Counted from the first letter of the stretch, positions 9,227-18,278 are shown. The stretch is 34,848 bases of DNA from Sphingomonas sp. (GCF_030145815.1 NZ_JAIXHL010000031.1:1-34848); one strand, 5' to 3'. Translations and numbers: made by a program. Notes: a model not told the origin generated them from the letters alone.

Positions 9227-10804
9227 ATGGCGAACCTCAGGGGTAGCGCGCGTGTTACAGCGATTTCGGCGCTGGTGCTGTCTGCGATGCTTTTGGGCGC
9301 TCCGCTCGCGCCGATGCGCGCGCAGGCCGCAGCATCGCCTCCGGTCGCGACAGAGTATAGCGATGAGGATTTTGTGACGCTCTATCCGGGCGTTTACACC
9401 GAACGCGAGGCTGCACTCGTCCGTGCCTATCTGGAGGCAAATCGTGCCCTTCGCGAACGGGGGCCAATCGACATCAAGGCGCTGATCGAAGGTCGCCTTC
9501 CGAAAAATACGCCGGGAATCGGCCCTGTCGTTCGGGCCAGTGAGGATTGGGTCCGGTATAATAACGCGAAATATGACCCGGAGAGCCGTCTGCGTCACGA
9601 TGCGGCGTACGCGCGCCAACTGGGGTACAAGGATATCGTCGCCTTCGTCAGCTTTGCTGCACACGACGACACCTTCATGGTTCCCTATCCCACTGCTGCG
9701 CGGGATCGTCTGCTCGTTAGCCATCTCAACCACAGTCTGACCAGTCACCGCCCGATTCATCCTGGTGATACGCTTTATCTTGTCATGGACGACCGCCGGA
9801 TGCGCGATTTGACCCCGCCAGGCGGAGCAAAGATGCGAAGCGTCGCGATCGAGAGCGATGGATCAATCTACAACCAGCGGGGCGAGAAGGTCAGCAGCGT
9901 CACGTTCCGGGTTGTCGAGAGCGTCCGTATCCTTAAGGATCCGTCGCGGGCGCCCAAGAACCCGGGCTTTTTCGATATTTGGGAGGCACCGGACTGGCTG
10001 CGTCGTCCGGCGCACGTCTATACAGACGCTGACTGGACGCGGATTCGCAATATCTGGGCGCAGGAGCGCATGCGCGGCGCGGAGCCACTTTACTGGGACG
10101 ATGTGACGATCGGTGAACAGCCGGCCGCAACGCTGGACGGGCCGGTGCTGGCTTCGGTCATCCCCGTGCCGCCCTGGGGCATGGGTGCCGGTGGAAGCCG
10201 GACGCTGAAGCGCGAAATCATGGATCCTGCCAGCCGGGCAAAGCTGCAGCGGGGAGAGAAGGACGGTATCTACCGGGCGCTGGATCCTGCGGTGAACGCA
10301 CCGCCCGTGCCCAAGCAGTCCGGCGCTGCGACGGGGCAGGGCGGTGACGGCGCGATCGTGACTTCCGACATCCATAAGGACGGCGAGAAGCGCAGCCCAT
10401 TGGTGAACTATGTCGGGCGGGATCACGCGATCCGGCATCTGACCAACTGGATCGGCGACCGCGGCTGGATCGAGACTATCAACTGGAGCATCATGGACCC
10501 GCGGGCGCACTGGGTAAATGGCAAGGCGGTGCCCCGCAACCCGAATGCGCTGACCTTCCTGCACCGCGTTCCGTTCATGCGCGACCGGTTCGTCAACACG
10601 CACGCCCTGACGCAAGATGTCATGATCGTACGATCCTATGTCACGGACAAATATTCGCGCGACGGGCGATTCCTGGCCGATATTGTCTGGTGGATCGAGA
10701 CGATCGAAGGAGACATTGTCGAAGAGGGTGATGCTACCGTCCGCCTGCCAACCCGTGCCGAGGGGGCTGACGCGGTGACGAAAGCCGTCGTTGCGGGAAA
10801 TTGA
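9227..10804 (+). CDS. exported hotdog-fold (MaoC-like) protein, possible dehydratase
   Basis: The 525-residue protein starts with a Sec signal peptide: basic start, hydrophobic segment at about 13-29, and likely cleavage near AQA at 32-34. Two stretches resemble MaoC/FAS1-like hydratase domains. In the first, KYDPESRLRHDAAYARQLGY (about 115-134) places Asp117 and His124 like the hydratase Asp/His pair. In the second, a strand-rich region after EPLYWDDVTIGEQ (about 287-300) resembles the start of a MaoC domain. MaoC-family enzymes usually act on CoA or ACP thioesters in the cytoplasm, so an exported version would need a different substrate or may bind ligand only. GGAGAGGGAAG precedes the ATG. 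The stop overlaps the start of the lactonase gene (TGATG), so the two are translationally coupled. Confidence 0.72.
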   Translation: MANLRGSARVTAISALVLSAMLLGAPLAPMRAQAAASPPVATEYSDEDFVTLYPGVYTEREAALVRAYLEANRALRERGPIDIKALIEGRLPKNTPGIGPVVRASEDWVRYNNAKYDPESRLRHDAAYARQLGYKDIVAFVSFAAHDDTFMVPYPTAARDRLLVSHLNHSLTSHRPIHPGDTLYLVMDDRRMRDLTPPGGAKMRSVAIESDGSIYNQRGEKVSSVTFRVVESVRILKDPSRAPKNPGFFDIWEAPDWLRRPAHVYTDADWTRIRNIWAQERMRGAEPLYWDDVTIGEQPAATLDGPVLASVIPVPPWGMGAGGSRTLKREIMDPASRAKLQRGEKDGIYRALDPAVNAPPVPKQSGAATGQGGDGAIVTSDIHKDGEKRSPLVNYVGRDHAIRHLTNWIGDRGWIETINWSIMDPRAHWVNGKAVPRNPNALTFLHRVPFMRDRFVNTHALTQDVMIVRSYVTDKYSRDGRFLADIVWWIETIEGDIVEEGDATVRLPTRAEGADAVTKAVVAGN

Positions 10805-11835
10805 TGGTCGCGTCCACCAACCCGCTTTCCGATTGGCAGGTTAATCGTGCCGATATCGCCTATATCGGGCATGAGCTGCAGCGGCCGGAGTGCATCCTTG
10901 CCGAGCGCGATGGGACATTGTGGTCGGCTGATGCGCGTGGTGGGGTCATGCGCATCGCGCCCGATGGAACGCAGTCGTTTATTGGTCAGACGTCGCGGAT
11001 TGATGAACCTGCGGAGTTTGATGCCCGTTATGTCCAAACGTCGGGATCGTTACCGAATGGTCTGTGTTTCGACGCGCAGGGTGACTTCCTGATCGCGAAT
11101 TTCGGCACTGACGCTCTGGAACATATGGGCCGTGACGGGCGGTCACGCACCCTGTTGGATCGCATCGACGGACAGCCGCTGGGCAAGGCCAATTTTGTGA
11201 CCCGCGACCGCCGGGGTCGCATTTGGCTCACCGTCACGACGCGCACCAATCCGTGGACCGACGCGGTGCGGACCAAGGTGCACGACGGCTACATCGCCTT
11301 GATCGATGATCGAGGGGCGCGGATTGTCGCGGACGGGCTTTGCACAACCAATGAATTGCGGTTCGATGCGGACGAGCATCACATCTATGTTGCCGAGACC
11401 GCGATACGACGAGTGACCCGCTGGCGCGTCGGCCCTGACGGAACGCTGAGCCAGAAGGAGAGCTTTGGCCCTTCGGTTTTGCCCGGAACTCCGGACGGAA
11501 TTGCTTTTGACGCGCACGGGAATCTCTGGACGACACTGGTGATGAATGAGAAGCTGGTTGCCATCACGCCTTCCGGCGACGTTCTGACACTGCTCGATGA
11601 CAGCCAGCCCGGAGCGGCGGAATATGATCGCGCCGACGCGGAAAACCGGCTGACGCCGGAGATTATGCTGGCGTGCAAGGGAAGCATCGCCCCGTGGATG
11701 GCCAGCGTTACCTTTGGCGGGCCTGACCTTCGCAATGTTTATCTTGGCAGTTTGCTCGGAACCCGCATTCCCTGGTTTCGAAGTCCGGTGCCGGGGCTGC
11801 CGCCTATTCACTGGCAGGACGGAAAGCGCGCATGA
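10804..11835 (+). CDS. SMP-30/gluconolactonase/LRE family lactonase
   Basis: This 343-residue six-bladed beta-propeller protein belongs to the SMP-30/gluconolactonase family, which hydrolyses lactones with one divalent metal. The metal and substrate positions can be matched: Glu in RPEC (about residue 29), Asn in LPNGLCFD (about 82), Asn in TTNELRFDAD (about 183) and Asp in TPDGIAFDAHG (about 229). No signal peptide is seen, so it should be cytoplasmic, unlike its upstream neighbour. ATG 10804-10806 shares its A with the stop of the hotdog gene; an in-frame TTG three bases earlier is less likely. It overlaps the next gene by four bases (ATGA). It probably opens a lactone produced by a dehydrogenase of the cluster. 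Confidence 0.9.
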   Translation: MVASTNPLSDWQVNRADIAYIGHELQRPECILAERDGTLWSADARGGVMRIAPDGTQSFIGQTSRIDEPAEFDARYVQTSGSLPNGLCFDAQGDFLIANFGTDALEHMGRDGRSRTLLDRIDGQPLGKANFVTRDRRGRIWLTVTTRTNPWTDAVRTKVHDGYIALIDDRGARIVADGLCTTNELRFDADEHHIYVAETAIRRVTRWRVGPDGTLSQKESFGPSVLPGTPDGIAFDAHGNLWTTLVMNEKLVAITPSGDVLTLLDDSQPGAAEYDRADAENRLTPEIMLACKGSIAPWMASVTFGGPDLRNVYLGSLLGTRIPWFRSPVPGLPPIHWQDGKRA

Positions 11836-12770
11836 GGACGATCCTGGTCACCGGTGCGGGGGGCTTTGTCGGCCGATCTTTGACAGAACGGCTGATGGAC
11901 CGCGGCGATCGCGTGGTCGCTTTGGACGCGCAATGGCGCAATGCAATTGACGGGCCATTGCTCCGTCATGTTGCAGGTCCGCTTGAGTCTGCCACCGTCC
12001 GCGCAACTGCACTTGATGAAAACGTCGAAGGCGTCATCCATCTCGCCACTGTCCCGGGTGGGGCGGCGGAACAGGATCCGGCAGCATCCCGTCGCGTCAA
12101 TATCGACGCGATGTATGATCTTCTCGACGATCTCGCCGCGACGGGAACCCGGCCGCGCTTCGTCTACGCCAGCTCGATCGCAGTGCTAGGCGACCCGCTG
12201 CCTGCAGGTGGTGTCGATGACGCAACGCCGCTGGTGCCGCGCATGGTCTATGGGGCGCACAAAGCGATGATGGAAATCGCGCTGGCGCTGGAAAGTCATC
12301 GTGGCAGCGTCGATGGGGTATCGCTTCGACTCCCTGGCATTCTGGCTCGGCCAGCCGCGCCATCCGGGATGAAGTCAGCCTTTATGAGCGACCTGTTTCA
12401 CGCTCTGCTTGCGAAGCGCCATTTTGTTTGCCCCGTGTCGCGCGATGCGACGATCTGGGCGCAATCGATCGAGTGCTGCGTCGATAATTTTGTCCATGCC
12501 CTTGATTTTGACACGTCGAGCCTGCCCCCCGCGCGCGCGGTCACGCTTCCTGCCTTGCGGATGCAAATCGGCGAACTGGCCGACGTCATCGGTCGGGCGT
12601 GCGGGACAAACCCGGCACTGGTCGATTATGAATGTGACGCAGCGCTGGAGGCGACCTTCGGCGCCTATCCTCCGCTGACGACCGGCGCGGCCGACGCGGC
12701 GGGATTTGTGCATGACGGGGATATTGCCGCGCTGGTCGCACGCGTGCTCGCCCATCTGCAGCGCAGCTAG
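11832..12770 (+). CDS. NAD-dependent epimerase/dehydratase family protein (extended SDR)
   Basis: This 312-residue extended SDR has TGAGGFVG at residues 7-14, the YASS strand near 113-116, and the catalytic pair in YGAHK at 140-144. The SLRLPGI and WAQSIECCVDNFVHAL segments recall D-erythronate dehydrogenase-like (DenD) members, which oxidise hydroxy acids. It starts inside the stop of the lactonase gene (ATGA, 11832-11835), showing a coupled operon of hotdog protein, lactonase and this enzyme. A hydroxy acid released by the lactonase would be a natural substrate; this is inference. It could instead act on a nucleotide sugar, but no glycan genes are near. Confidence 0.88.
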   Translation: MRTILVTGAGGFVGRSLTERLMDRGDRVVALDAQWRNAIDGPLLRHVAGPLESATVRATALDENVEGVIHLATVPGGAAEQDPAASRRVNIDAMYDLLDDLAATGTRPRFVYASSIAVLGDPLPAGGVDDATPLVPRMVYGAHKAMMEIALALESHRGSVDGVSLRLPGILARPAAPSGMKSAFMSDLFHALLAKRHFVCPVSRDATIWAQSIECCVDNFVHALDFDTSSLPPARAVTLPALRMQIGELADVIGRACGTNPALVDYECDAALEATFGAYPPLTTGAADAAGFVHDGDIAALVARVLAHLQRS

Positions 12771-12774
12771 TCGC

Positions 12775-12784
12775 ATTTGCTGCA
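12775..12784 (+). promoter_or_regulatory. shared motif ATTTGCTGCA upstream of TonB receptor 1
   Basis: The motif lies 101 bases before the receptor ATG, just after the epimerase stop. The same ten bases occur upstream of the second receptor and, on the minus strand, upstream of the extradiol dioxygenase, at nearly the same distance. CGATAGC follows immediately. Operator function is inferred from repetition and position. Confidence 0.45.
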
Positions 12785-12885
12785 TCGATAGCTGGACCCG
12801 GTGAAAGCGTTTTGACCCTGTGGCAGCGACTCAACAAGCTTAGCGGACCAATAAGATCCGGCGTTGATCGGTGGGGAGAGGGTAG

Positions 12886-15033
12886 ATGACGATTCCATTC
12901 CGCGCGGGTGTCGCGCTGGCCGCGATTGCTCAGGCCATTGTATGTGGCGGGGTTGCCGCCGCGCAAACACGCCCGTCTGAAAGCGCAAGCCAGATCGAGG
13001 ATGTCATCATTACCGCCGAGCGCCGGCCATCGACAATCCAGCGCACGCCGATTGCCATCACTGCTATCGATGGTGATGAACTTGCCAAGTCCGGCACGAC
13101 CGACCTTATCAATGCCGTCGATCGCGCGCCTGCGGTTCAGATTCAGAAAAGCAATGTTGGCTCGGCATTCTACATCCGTGGCGTCGGTTCGCGTGGACAG
13201 AGTGGCGAGACGCCGGTTTCCGTCTTTCAGGACGGCATCTACCAACAACAGGCGGAAATGGTCGGTGTTGGTTTCGCCGACCTGGACCGGATTGAAGTGC
13301 TGCGCGGTCCGCAGGGCACGATCTATGGCCGCAATTCCAACGGCGGAACAATCAATCTGATCACAAAAGATCCTGAACTGGGCAAGTTCGGTGGATCGAT
13401 CATGGCGCAATATGGCAACTTCGACACGCTGCGGTTGCAGGGCGTGGTCAATGTCCCGATCGGCGATACGCTGGCGTTGCGTATCGTGGGCGCGCGCAAT
13501 CGGCATGACGGCTATCTGAGCAATGGTCTGAACGATCAGGGTGAGGATCTTGGGCGGGTGAAGCTGCTCTGGCAGGCAACGCCTGAACTCCGGGTGCTGC
13601 TCGGCGTTGAGCGCACCGAGATTGATGCGGATGGGCCGGGTAATGTGCTGCTGCCCGTCACCGCTCGTGATGATCCATGGACCGCCCCCGCTTACACCGG
13701 CCTCACAACGATTCCGGGCTTTCAGCCGATTTACTGTGCGCCGGGGTGCCAGGCGTTCTTCAAGCTGAAGAACACCGCCTACCGCGGTGAGGTCAGCTAT
13801 GATTTCGGTTTCGCTACAGCGACTTTTCTCGCTGGCATCCAGCGTTTCCAGCGCAGCTATGGCCAGCCTTTCTCGGGTCTGTGGGAGATCGATGATTTGC
13901 CCGTCGAGCAAGAGACATTCGAGGTGCGCCTCAACTCAGATCCGGCCGCCTCGGTGCAATGGGTGATCGGTGCCTATGCCTTCGATCAGGACCGGGCAGG
14001 CGAGAAGAAGTACAACTACACTTTCGGCCAATATACTGACTACGCAGTCGCAAACTCCCGGTCTCGCGCTGTGTTTGGTCAAGCAACCGTTCCGCTGACC
14101 GATGGTCTGCGCGCGACTGCGGGGCTACGCTACACGCGCGACCAGTTCCAGCGTCGGGATGACCTCGGCGTCGTGAATGGGACCACCGGTCTCGTGACCG
14201 CGCAGCCCACGCTCGGCACGCTTCAGACCGGAAGCTATGGGAAGCTGACCTACAAGCTCGGCATTGAAGCCGATCTCGGCGAACGGTCGATGCTTTATGC
14301 ACAACATTCGACCGGCTTGCGGTCGGGCGGCGTCGATCCGACCGGTGGCCTATATCAGCCCGAGACGATCAGTGCCTTCGAATTGGGGGTGAAGAACCGG
14401 TTCCTCGACAACCGTTTGCAGGTCAATGCCGCTGCATATTATTATTCATACGAGGGCTACCAGCTCTCTTACTATGTCTATGCCAATGGCGGTTCGGTAC
14501 CGAGTTTCGTCGTCAGCAACGTCCCTGGAACCACCAAGATTTGGGGCGCAGAGCTTGAGGGCCGCTTCCGGGCGTCGCGCAACGACCTGATCGATTTCTC
14601 GCTCAATTGGCAGAAAAGCCGCTTCGGGGACGCGCAGATTCCAACAAGCTGCACCTCCGCTGGGGTATGTACGATTACCGATCTGAGCGGCCGATCATTG
14701 CCTCGGACACCCGAATGGACGGCGACGCTGGGCTATGAGCGACGGTTTGGCCTCGCAAATGGTGGTGATGTTACAGCACGCGCCGATGGCCAGTACAAGT
14801 CGGCCTACAATGTCGACCTGCTCACATTCGCCAACTCACGCCAGAGCGCTTACGCGCTCGTCAGCGGGCGGCTTACCTACAACGCACCAGGCGAGACGTG
14901 GTCTTTGGGCGCCTATGTCAATAACCTGACCAACCGCGCCGTCATTCAGCAAGCGAATACTGCAGGGCCAGCCGTTTATGGTGTCATCAACGACCCGAGG
15001 ACCTACGGCTTGGTACTGTCTGCCCGCTTTTGA
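12886..15033 (+). CDS. TonB-dependent outer-membrane receptor 1
   Basis: This 715-residue receptor has a signal peptide (cleavage after Ala26, GVAAA|QTRP), a TonB-box-like DVIITAE at about 39-45, and a plug domain. The plug carries RTPIAITAID, FYIRGVGS, LRGPQGTIYGRNSNGG and INLITKDP (about 145-165). A 22-strand barrel follows, ending in the outer-membrane signature LVLSARF with C-terminal Phe. Such receptors move scarce or bulky ligands into the periplasm using proton-motive force via TonB-ExbBD, none of which are in the window. Sphingomonads carry many such receptors in catabolic clusters, which suggests an organic substrate, but a siderophore cannot be excluded. A strong GGGGAGAGGG precedes the ATG. 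It is a paralogue of the next gene. Confidence 0.95.
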   Translation: MTIPFRAGVALAAIAQAIVCGGVAAAQTRPSESASQIEDVIITAERRPSTIQRTPIAITAIDGDELAKSGTTDLINAVDRAPAVQIQKSNVGSAFYIRGVGSRGQSGETPVSVFQDGIYQQQAEMVGVGFADLDRIEVLRGPQGTIYGRNSNGGTINLITKDPELGKFGGSIMAQYGNFDTLRLQGVVNVPIGDTLALRIVGARNRHDGYLSNGLNDQGEDLGRVKLLWQATPELRVLLGVERTEIDADGPGNVLLPVTARDDPWTAPAYTGLTTIPGFQPIYCAPGCQAFFKLKNTAYRGEVSYDFGFATATFLAGIQRFQRSYGQPFSGLWEIDDLPVEQETFEVRLNSDPAASVQWVIGAYAFDQDRAGEKKYNYTFGQYTDYAVANSRSRAVFGQATVPLTDGLRATAGLRYTRDQFQRRDDLGVVNGTTGLVTAQPTLGTLQTGSYGKLTYKLGIEADLGERSMLYAQHSTGLRSGGVDPTGGLYQPETISAFELGVKNRFLDNRLQVNAAAYYYSYEGYQLSYYVYANGGSVPSFVVSNVPGTTKIWGAELEGRFRASRNDLIDFSLNWQKSRFGDAQIPTSCTSAGVCTITDLSGRSLPRTPEWTATLGYERRFGLANGGDVTARADGQYKSAYNVDLLTFANSRQSAYALVSGRLTYNAPGETWSLGAYVNNLTNRAVIQQANTAGPAVYGVINDPRTYGLVLSARF

Positions 15034-15095
15034 GCGGGTCAGGTTGGGCGTTCTATTGCCCGGCCCGATGCGATCCTATCCACGCAATGCGTTTG

Positions 15096-15105
15096 ATTTG
15101 CTGCA
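15096..15105 (+). promoter_or_regulatory. shared motif ATTTGCTGCA upstream of TonB receptor 2
   Basis: Second copy of the motif, 87 bases before the ATG of the second receptor. Downstream, GGACCGGTGAAGCG partly matches GGACCCGGTGAAAGCG found after the copy upstream of receptor 1, extending the likeness of the two leaders. A weak GGGC/GCCC hairpin near 15044-15062 precedes it and may attenuate read-through from receptor 1. Confidence 0.45.
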
Positions 15106-15192
15106 GCGTCTAACGTGTTGATGAGGACCGGTGAAGCGCGGCCCGCGAGAGGCTGTATCCGTTAGAACTAAGAGAAAACGAGGGAGGGGTTT

Positions 15193-17208
15193 ATGCGAAA
15201 GTTTATGTTGTCATCGTGCCTCGCGGCTTTGATCGCACCAGGCGTTGCGTTCGCGCAGGAGCGGGTCGTAAAGGAAGACGGCCTTGAAGAGGTGATCGTC
15301 ACCGCTCAGCGCCGAACGGAAAACGTTCAGAAGACGCCGATCGCTCTTACGGTGGTTACCGGCGAAGATATCGAAAAGCGCGCGCAGGTGAACCTGGCTG
15401 ATGTGCTGTCCACGACGCCGGCGGTCCAGGTTTCAGGAAACGCAGGTGGCGGGCAGGTTTACATCCGCGGCGTCGGATCAAATAACGACGTCGTGTACGG
15501 AAACCCTGCGGTCAATCTGAACATTGATGGCATCTATCAGCAACAGACCAGCACCGTTCTTTCCGCCATGTACGATATCGAGCGGGTCGAGGTGCTGCGC
15601 GGGCCGCAGGGGACACTCTACGGGCGGAACGCTACGGGCGGCAGCATCAACGTCATCACGAAGGACCCGTCAACGGATCGGTTCGAAGCGGGTGCCAGCG
15701 TATTGCTCGGCAACTATGAGCATATCCGCGTCCAGGGGATGTTCAACGCGCCTTTGTCCGACAGCTGGGCGATCCGTGGTGCGATCTCGTTCAACGATCG
15801 CGATGGCTACTCAAATGCCGGCAGCGATGCGCGCTATGTGTCGATGCGTCTGAAGTCACTGTTTGAGGTGAGCCCCGACGTGCGCATCATGCTCGCAGCG
15901 CGGTATCTGGATGAATGGGGCGCTCCGGCCGCCAGCGTCGAGGCTCCGCTATCCGCGCGCGACGACCCTTGGCAGAGCAACTATCTGCTTGGTGTTCACC
16001 GTGCCGATGCGCTCGGCTTCGACGCGACGGCTGATTTCACAACCGGGATCGGCGTACTGACGGCGCAATATGGCCATGTCGAATCCTCGCGCTGGGACAA
16101 TCGCCAACTCGCCGGCGGCACTACCAGTTTCGCCTATGACGAGAACCAGGACTCGCTCGAGTTGCGCTTCGCGTCTAAGGCGGAAAGCCCAGTGTCATGG
16201 GTGCTGGGCGCGTTCTACCTCCAGTCCGAGCAAAATCGGTTCACGCGCGAAAACCGGATTGGAGGCACCACCGTTGGGGCGGCACCCGTCAACGCGCTCG
16301 TCGAGACAGGCGCTGTGTTTGGCCAGGTGACAGTGCCTATCACCGATGCATTCCGAGTCACTGGTGGAGCCCGGTACACCAAGGAGACCAAGAAGCAGCG
16401 CTACTCGGCCAATCCGCAATACACGTATGAGGACGACGCTGTCACTTGGAAGGCCGGCGTGGAATTCGACCTTGCCCCGCGTTCGATGCTCTATGGTGGG
16501 ATTTCGTCCGGCTACAAAGCCGGGGGATTCGGCGAGGATCCGGCTTCGCTTCCTTACAGTGCCGAACATGTCACGGCGTATAATATCGGAATCAAGAACC
16601 GCTTCTTCGACAATAAGCTCCAGCTGAATGCGGAAGCGTTTTACTATGACTACAAGGATTATCAGGCTAGCTATCCGCTGCTGATTGGCGGGGTGTTCTA
16701 TTTCCTGACGCGCAATGCCGGTGAGGCGACTGTGAAGGGGTTCGAGATCGAGGCAGATGCGGCATTGTCGGGTAACGACACGCTGCGCGTATCGGTTTCG
16801 CATCTCGATGCCCGGTTCGGCGATTTCCGGTACACCGATCTCACCGGTCCTCGTGACTTTTCGAATCTGCGGATGCCCAACACGCCGCTGTGGTCGGGCG
16901 ATATCAGCTATGAGCATCGCTTTGACCTTGCCAATGGCGGTAATGTCACTGCAGGCCTTTCATCGCATTTGTCGCTGTCCTACTGGACCACGGGTGAGCG
17001 CACTCTCGATTCCGAACAGCCGTCCTACACGCGCACCGACCTCAACCTTGCCTACAACGCGCCTGACGGGCGCTGGTCGATTGCGGGGTATGTCCGCAAC
17101 CTTGAGAACGAGGCGGTTCGCGTCTTCGGGCTCGCCAACCCGACGCAGCGGCGGCTTTTGCTCGCAGCGCCTCGCACTTTCGGCATGGTCGGTACGGTCA
17201 AGTTCTGA
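15193..17208 (+). CDS. TonB-dependent outer-membrane receptor 2
   Basis: This 671-residue receptor has a signal peptide (cleavage after Ala21, VAFA|QERV) and a TonB-box-like EEVIVTAQ at about 31-38. The plug motifs are KTPIALTVV, VYIRGVGS, LRGPQGTLYGRNATGG and INVITKDP. Its beta-barrel ends GMVGTVKF with terminal Phe. It shares with receptor 1 the plug motifs, DGIYQQQ, ARDDPW near mid-barrel, and the Gly-rich turn (YKAGG here, LRSGG there), so the pair arose by duplication and has since diverged. GAGGGAGGGG lies eight bases before the ATG. A strong terminator follows at 17234-17268. Two receptors in tandem may handle related ligands, for example substrate and an oxidised or glycosylated form. 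Confidence 0.95.
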   Translation: MRKFMLSSCLAALIAPGVAFAQERVVKEDGLEEVIVTAQRRTENVQKTPIALTVVTGEDIEKRAQVNLADVLSTTPAVQVSGNAGGGQVYIRGVGSNNDVVYGNPAVNLNIDGIYQQQTSTVLSAMYDIERVEVLRGPQGTLYGRNATGGSINVITKDPSTDRFEAGASVLLGNYEHIRVQGMFNAPLSDSWAIRGAISFNDRDGYSNAGSDARYVSMRLKSLFEVSPDVRIMLAARYLDEWGAPAASVEAPLSARDDPWQSNYLLGVHRADALGFDATADFTTGIGVLTAQYGHVESSRWDNRQLAGGTTSFAYDENQDSLELRFASKAESPVSWVLGAFYLQSEQNRFTRENRIGGTTVGAAPVNALVETGAVFGQVTVPITDAFRVTGGARYTKETKKQRYSANPQYTYEDDAVTWKAGVEFDLAPRSMLYGGISSGYKAGGFGEDPASLPYSAEHVTAYNIGIKNRFFDNKLQLNAEAFYYDYKDYQASYPLLIGGVFYFLTRNAGEATVKGFEIEADAALSGNDTLRVSVSHLDARFGDFRYTDLTGPRDFSNLRMPNTPLWSGDISYEHRFDLANGGNVTAGLSSHLSLSYWTTGERTLDSEQPSYTRTDLNLAYNAPDGRWSIAGYVRNLENEAVRVFGLANPTQRRLLLAAPRTFGMVGTVKF

Positions 17209-17233
17209 TCCGGAACCATTCCTCCGGCACCTT

Positions 17234-17268
17234 AAGCGGGCGAGGCTTTTGCCTCGCCCGCTTTTTTT
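17234..17268 (+). terminator. rho-independent terminator after the TonB receptors
   Basis: Perfect 11-base arms GCGGGCGAGGC (17236-17246) and GCCTCGCCCGC (17251-17261) with a TTTT loop are followed by seven T residues. It ends the receptor transcript; the PepSY gene therefore needs its own promoter in 17269-17376. Confidence 0.95.
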
Positions 17269-17376
17269 CATCGGCCCGCGCAATAGCTGGCTTTTGTTTT
17301 TTGGGATGCGCCCTTCACTCGATACGGTCCACATTGGTGAAACGATGGCGCGAGCCACAAATGTTGGGGAGGGAAG

Positions 17377-17919
17377 ATGCTGCGCACTTATCACCGCTGG
17401 CTTGCAATCATCAGCGGCATATTCATGATTTTCATCGCGCTTACCGGAATTGCGCTACAACTTGACCTCTGGATCACCGGCACGCCCCCTCCTGGGGCGG
17501 AGCGCAACGATGCGCCGCCACCGCATCGCGCGATGCCCGATCGAGCAGCGGTCGCGCGGATGACCGATACGGTGTTCGCGGCGATGGCCACGCGCACGGA
17601 TGTGTCCGTCGAGCGCATCGAGTTTAACTTCGCTGCCCCCGCGCCGTTCGCGACAGTTGGGTCGGCGAATCCGTTTGGCCCAGCGATCCGTATCGATGCG
17701 CGCACCGGTGCCGAGCTACCGGTCGAAAAGATGGATACCGGACTGCACGGCATCCTTCAGGATATTCATGCCGGATATTTTTTCGGGTTGCCGGGACGAA
17801 TCCTAAGCGTGCTGCTCGGAGTGGGGCTGCTGGTGCTGAGCTTTACCGGGCTCAAGGTCTATTTTGATCTCTACCTGCGTCGCCGGAAGATCGGGAAGAA
17901 GAACCCATTCTGGCGCTAA
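17377..17919 (+). CDS. PepSY-associated membrane protein
   Basis: This 180-residue inner-membrane protein has two predicted helices: LAIISGIFMIFIALTGIAL (about 9-27) and ILSVLLGVGLLVLSFTGL (about 141-158). Between them is a periplasmic loop of about 110 residues with a PepSY-like beta region (RIDARTGAELP). The RTYHRWLA start and the DIHAGYFFGLPGR segment before the second helix are typical of the PepSY-TM family. Such proteins often accompany TonB receptors; some act as ferric-siderophore reductases or in receptor maturation, but this short form lacks the larger family's extra helices. GGGGAGGGAAG precedes the ATG. Only two bases separate its stop from the convergent ABM-fold gene. Confidence 0.85.
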   Translation: MLRTYHRWLAIISGIFMIFIALTGIALQLDLWITGTPPPGAERNDAPPPHRAMPDRAAVARMTDTVFAAMATRTDVSVERIEFNFAAPAPFATVGSANPFGPAIRIDARTGAELPVEKMDTGLHGILQDIHAGYFFGLPGRILSVLLGVGLLVLSFTGLKVYFDLYLRRRKIGKKNPFWR

Positions 17920-17921
17920 CT

Positions 17922-18218
17922 TCAGAAGAAAACGCGCGCGTGGTGGTGTGTGACCATGGGCGGCTCGACGAAAAAGCCGCCCACTTGCATACGCCACTGT
18001 TGAAATTCGGGAGATTCACGAAAGCCGACCATGTGGTCCTCAATCGTATCCCATTCCACGCGAAGGACGTAGCGCGCGGCATCCTCTTCGGTCGATTCAA
18101 GGGCCATCGCCCGACATCCTTGCGCGGCCTGAAACAGCGGTGCGCATGCGGCTACCGCTGCTTCGAACGCTGTCGCATTGGCAGGGTCGATCTTGAGGAC
18201 GGCCATCTCAAATACCAT
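17922..18218 (-). CDS. antibiotic biosynthesis monooxygenase (ABM) fold protein
   Basis: This small 98-residue protein has the ferredoxin-like ABM fold: MAVLKIDPAN strand, CAPLFQAAQGCRAMAL, YVLRVEWDTIEDHMVGFRES, FQQWR, then a beta strand and VTHHHARVFF end. Family members are dimeric, cofactor-free oxygenases, haem-degrading enzymes or simply structural relatives; function cannot be deduced from sequence. The frame opens further upstream, but the ATG at 18216-18218 has GGAAG about four bases ahead and gives the usual family length; ATG 18204-18206 lacks a ribosome binding site. It diverges from the LysR gene 60 bases away, a common arrangement for a LysR target. Confidence 0.8.
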   Translation of the reverse strand: MVFEMAVLKIDPANATAFEAAVAACAPLFQAAQGCRAMALESTEEDAARYVLRVEWDTIEDHMVGFRESPEFQQWRMQVGGFFVEPPMVTHHHARVFF

Positions 18219-18278
18219 TCGCTTCCACTCCCCGAGCAAGCCTTTGCCGATTCGGCTCAGACGGCATAAGAAACGATT
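18219..18278. promoter_or_regulatory. divergent promoter region between ABM-fold gene and LysR gene
   Basis: The 60-base gap must hold both start regions. It contains the small perfect dyad GCCGATTCGGC (18246-18256), a candidate part of a LysR binding site. No clear -10/-35 pairs are recognised. Confidence 0.35.

Noticed and set aside
9653..9661. TTTGCTGCA inside the hotdog gene as a fourth copy of the shared motif
   Set aside because: It is in coding sequence (Ser-Phe-Ala-Ala-His), differs at the first base of the ten-mer and is not near a start codon.
12586..13911. 441-codon minus-strand open frame over the first TonB receptor
   Set aside because: No ribosome binding site or domain; the receptor on the plus strand explains the region.
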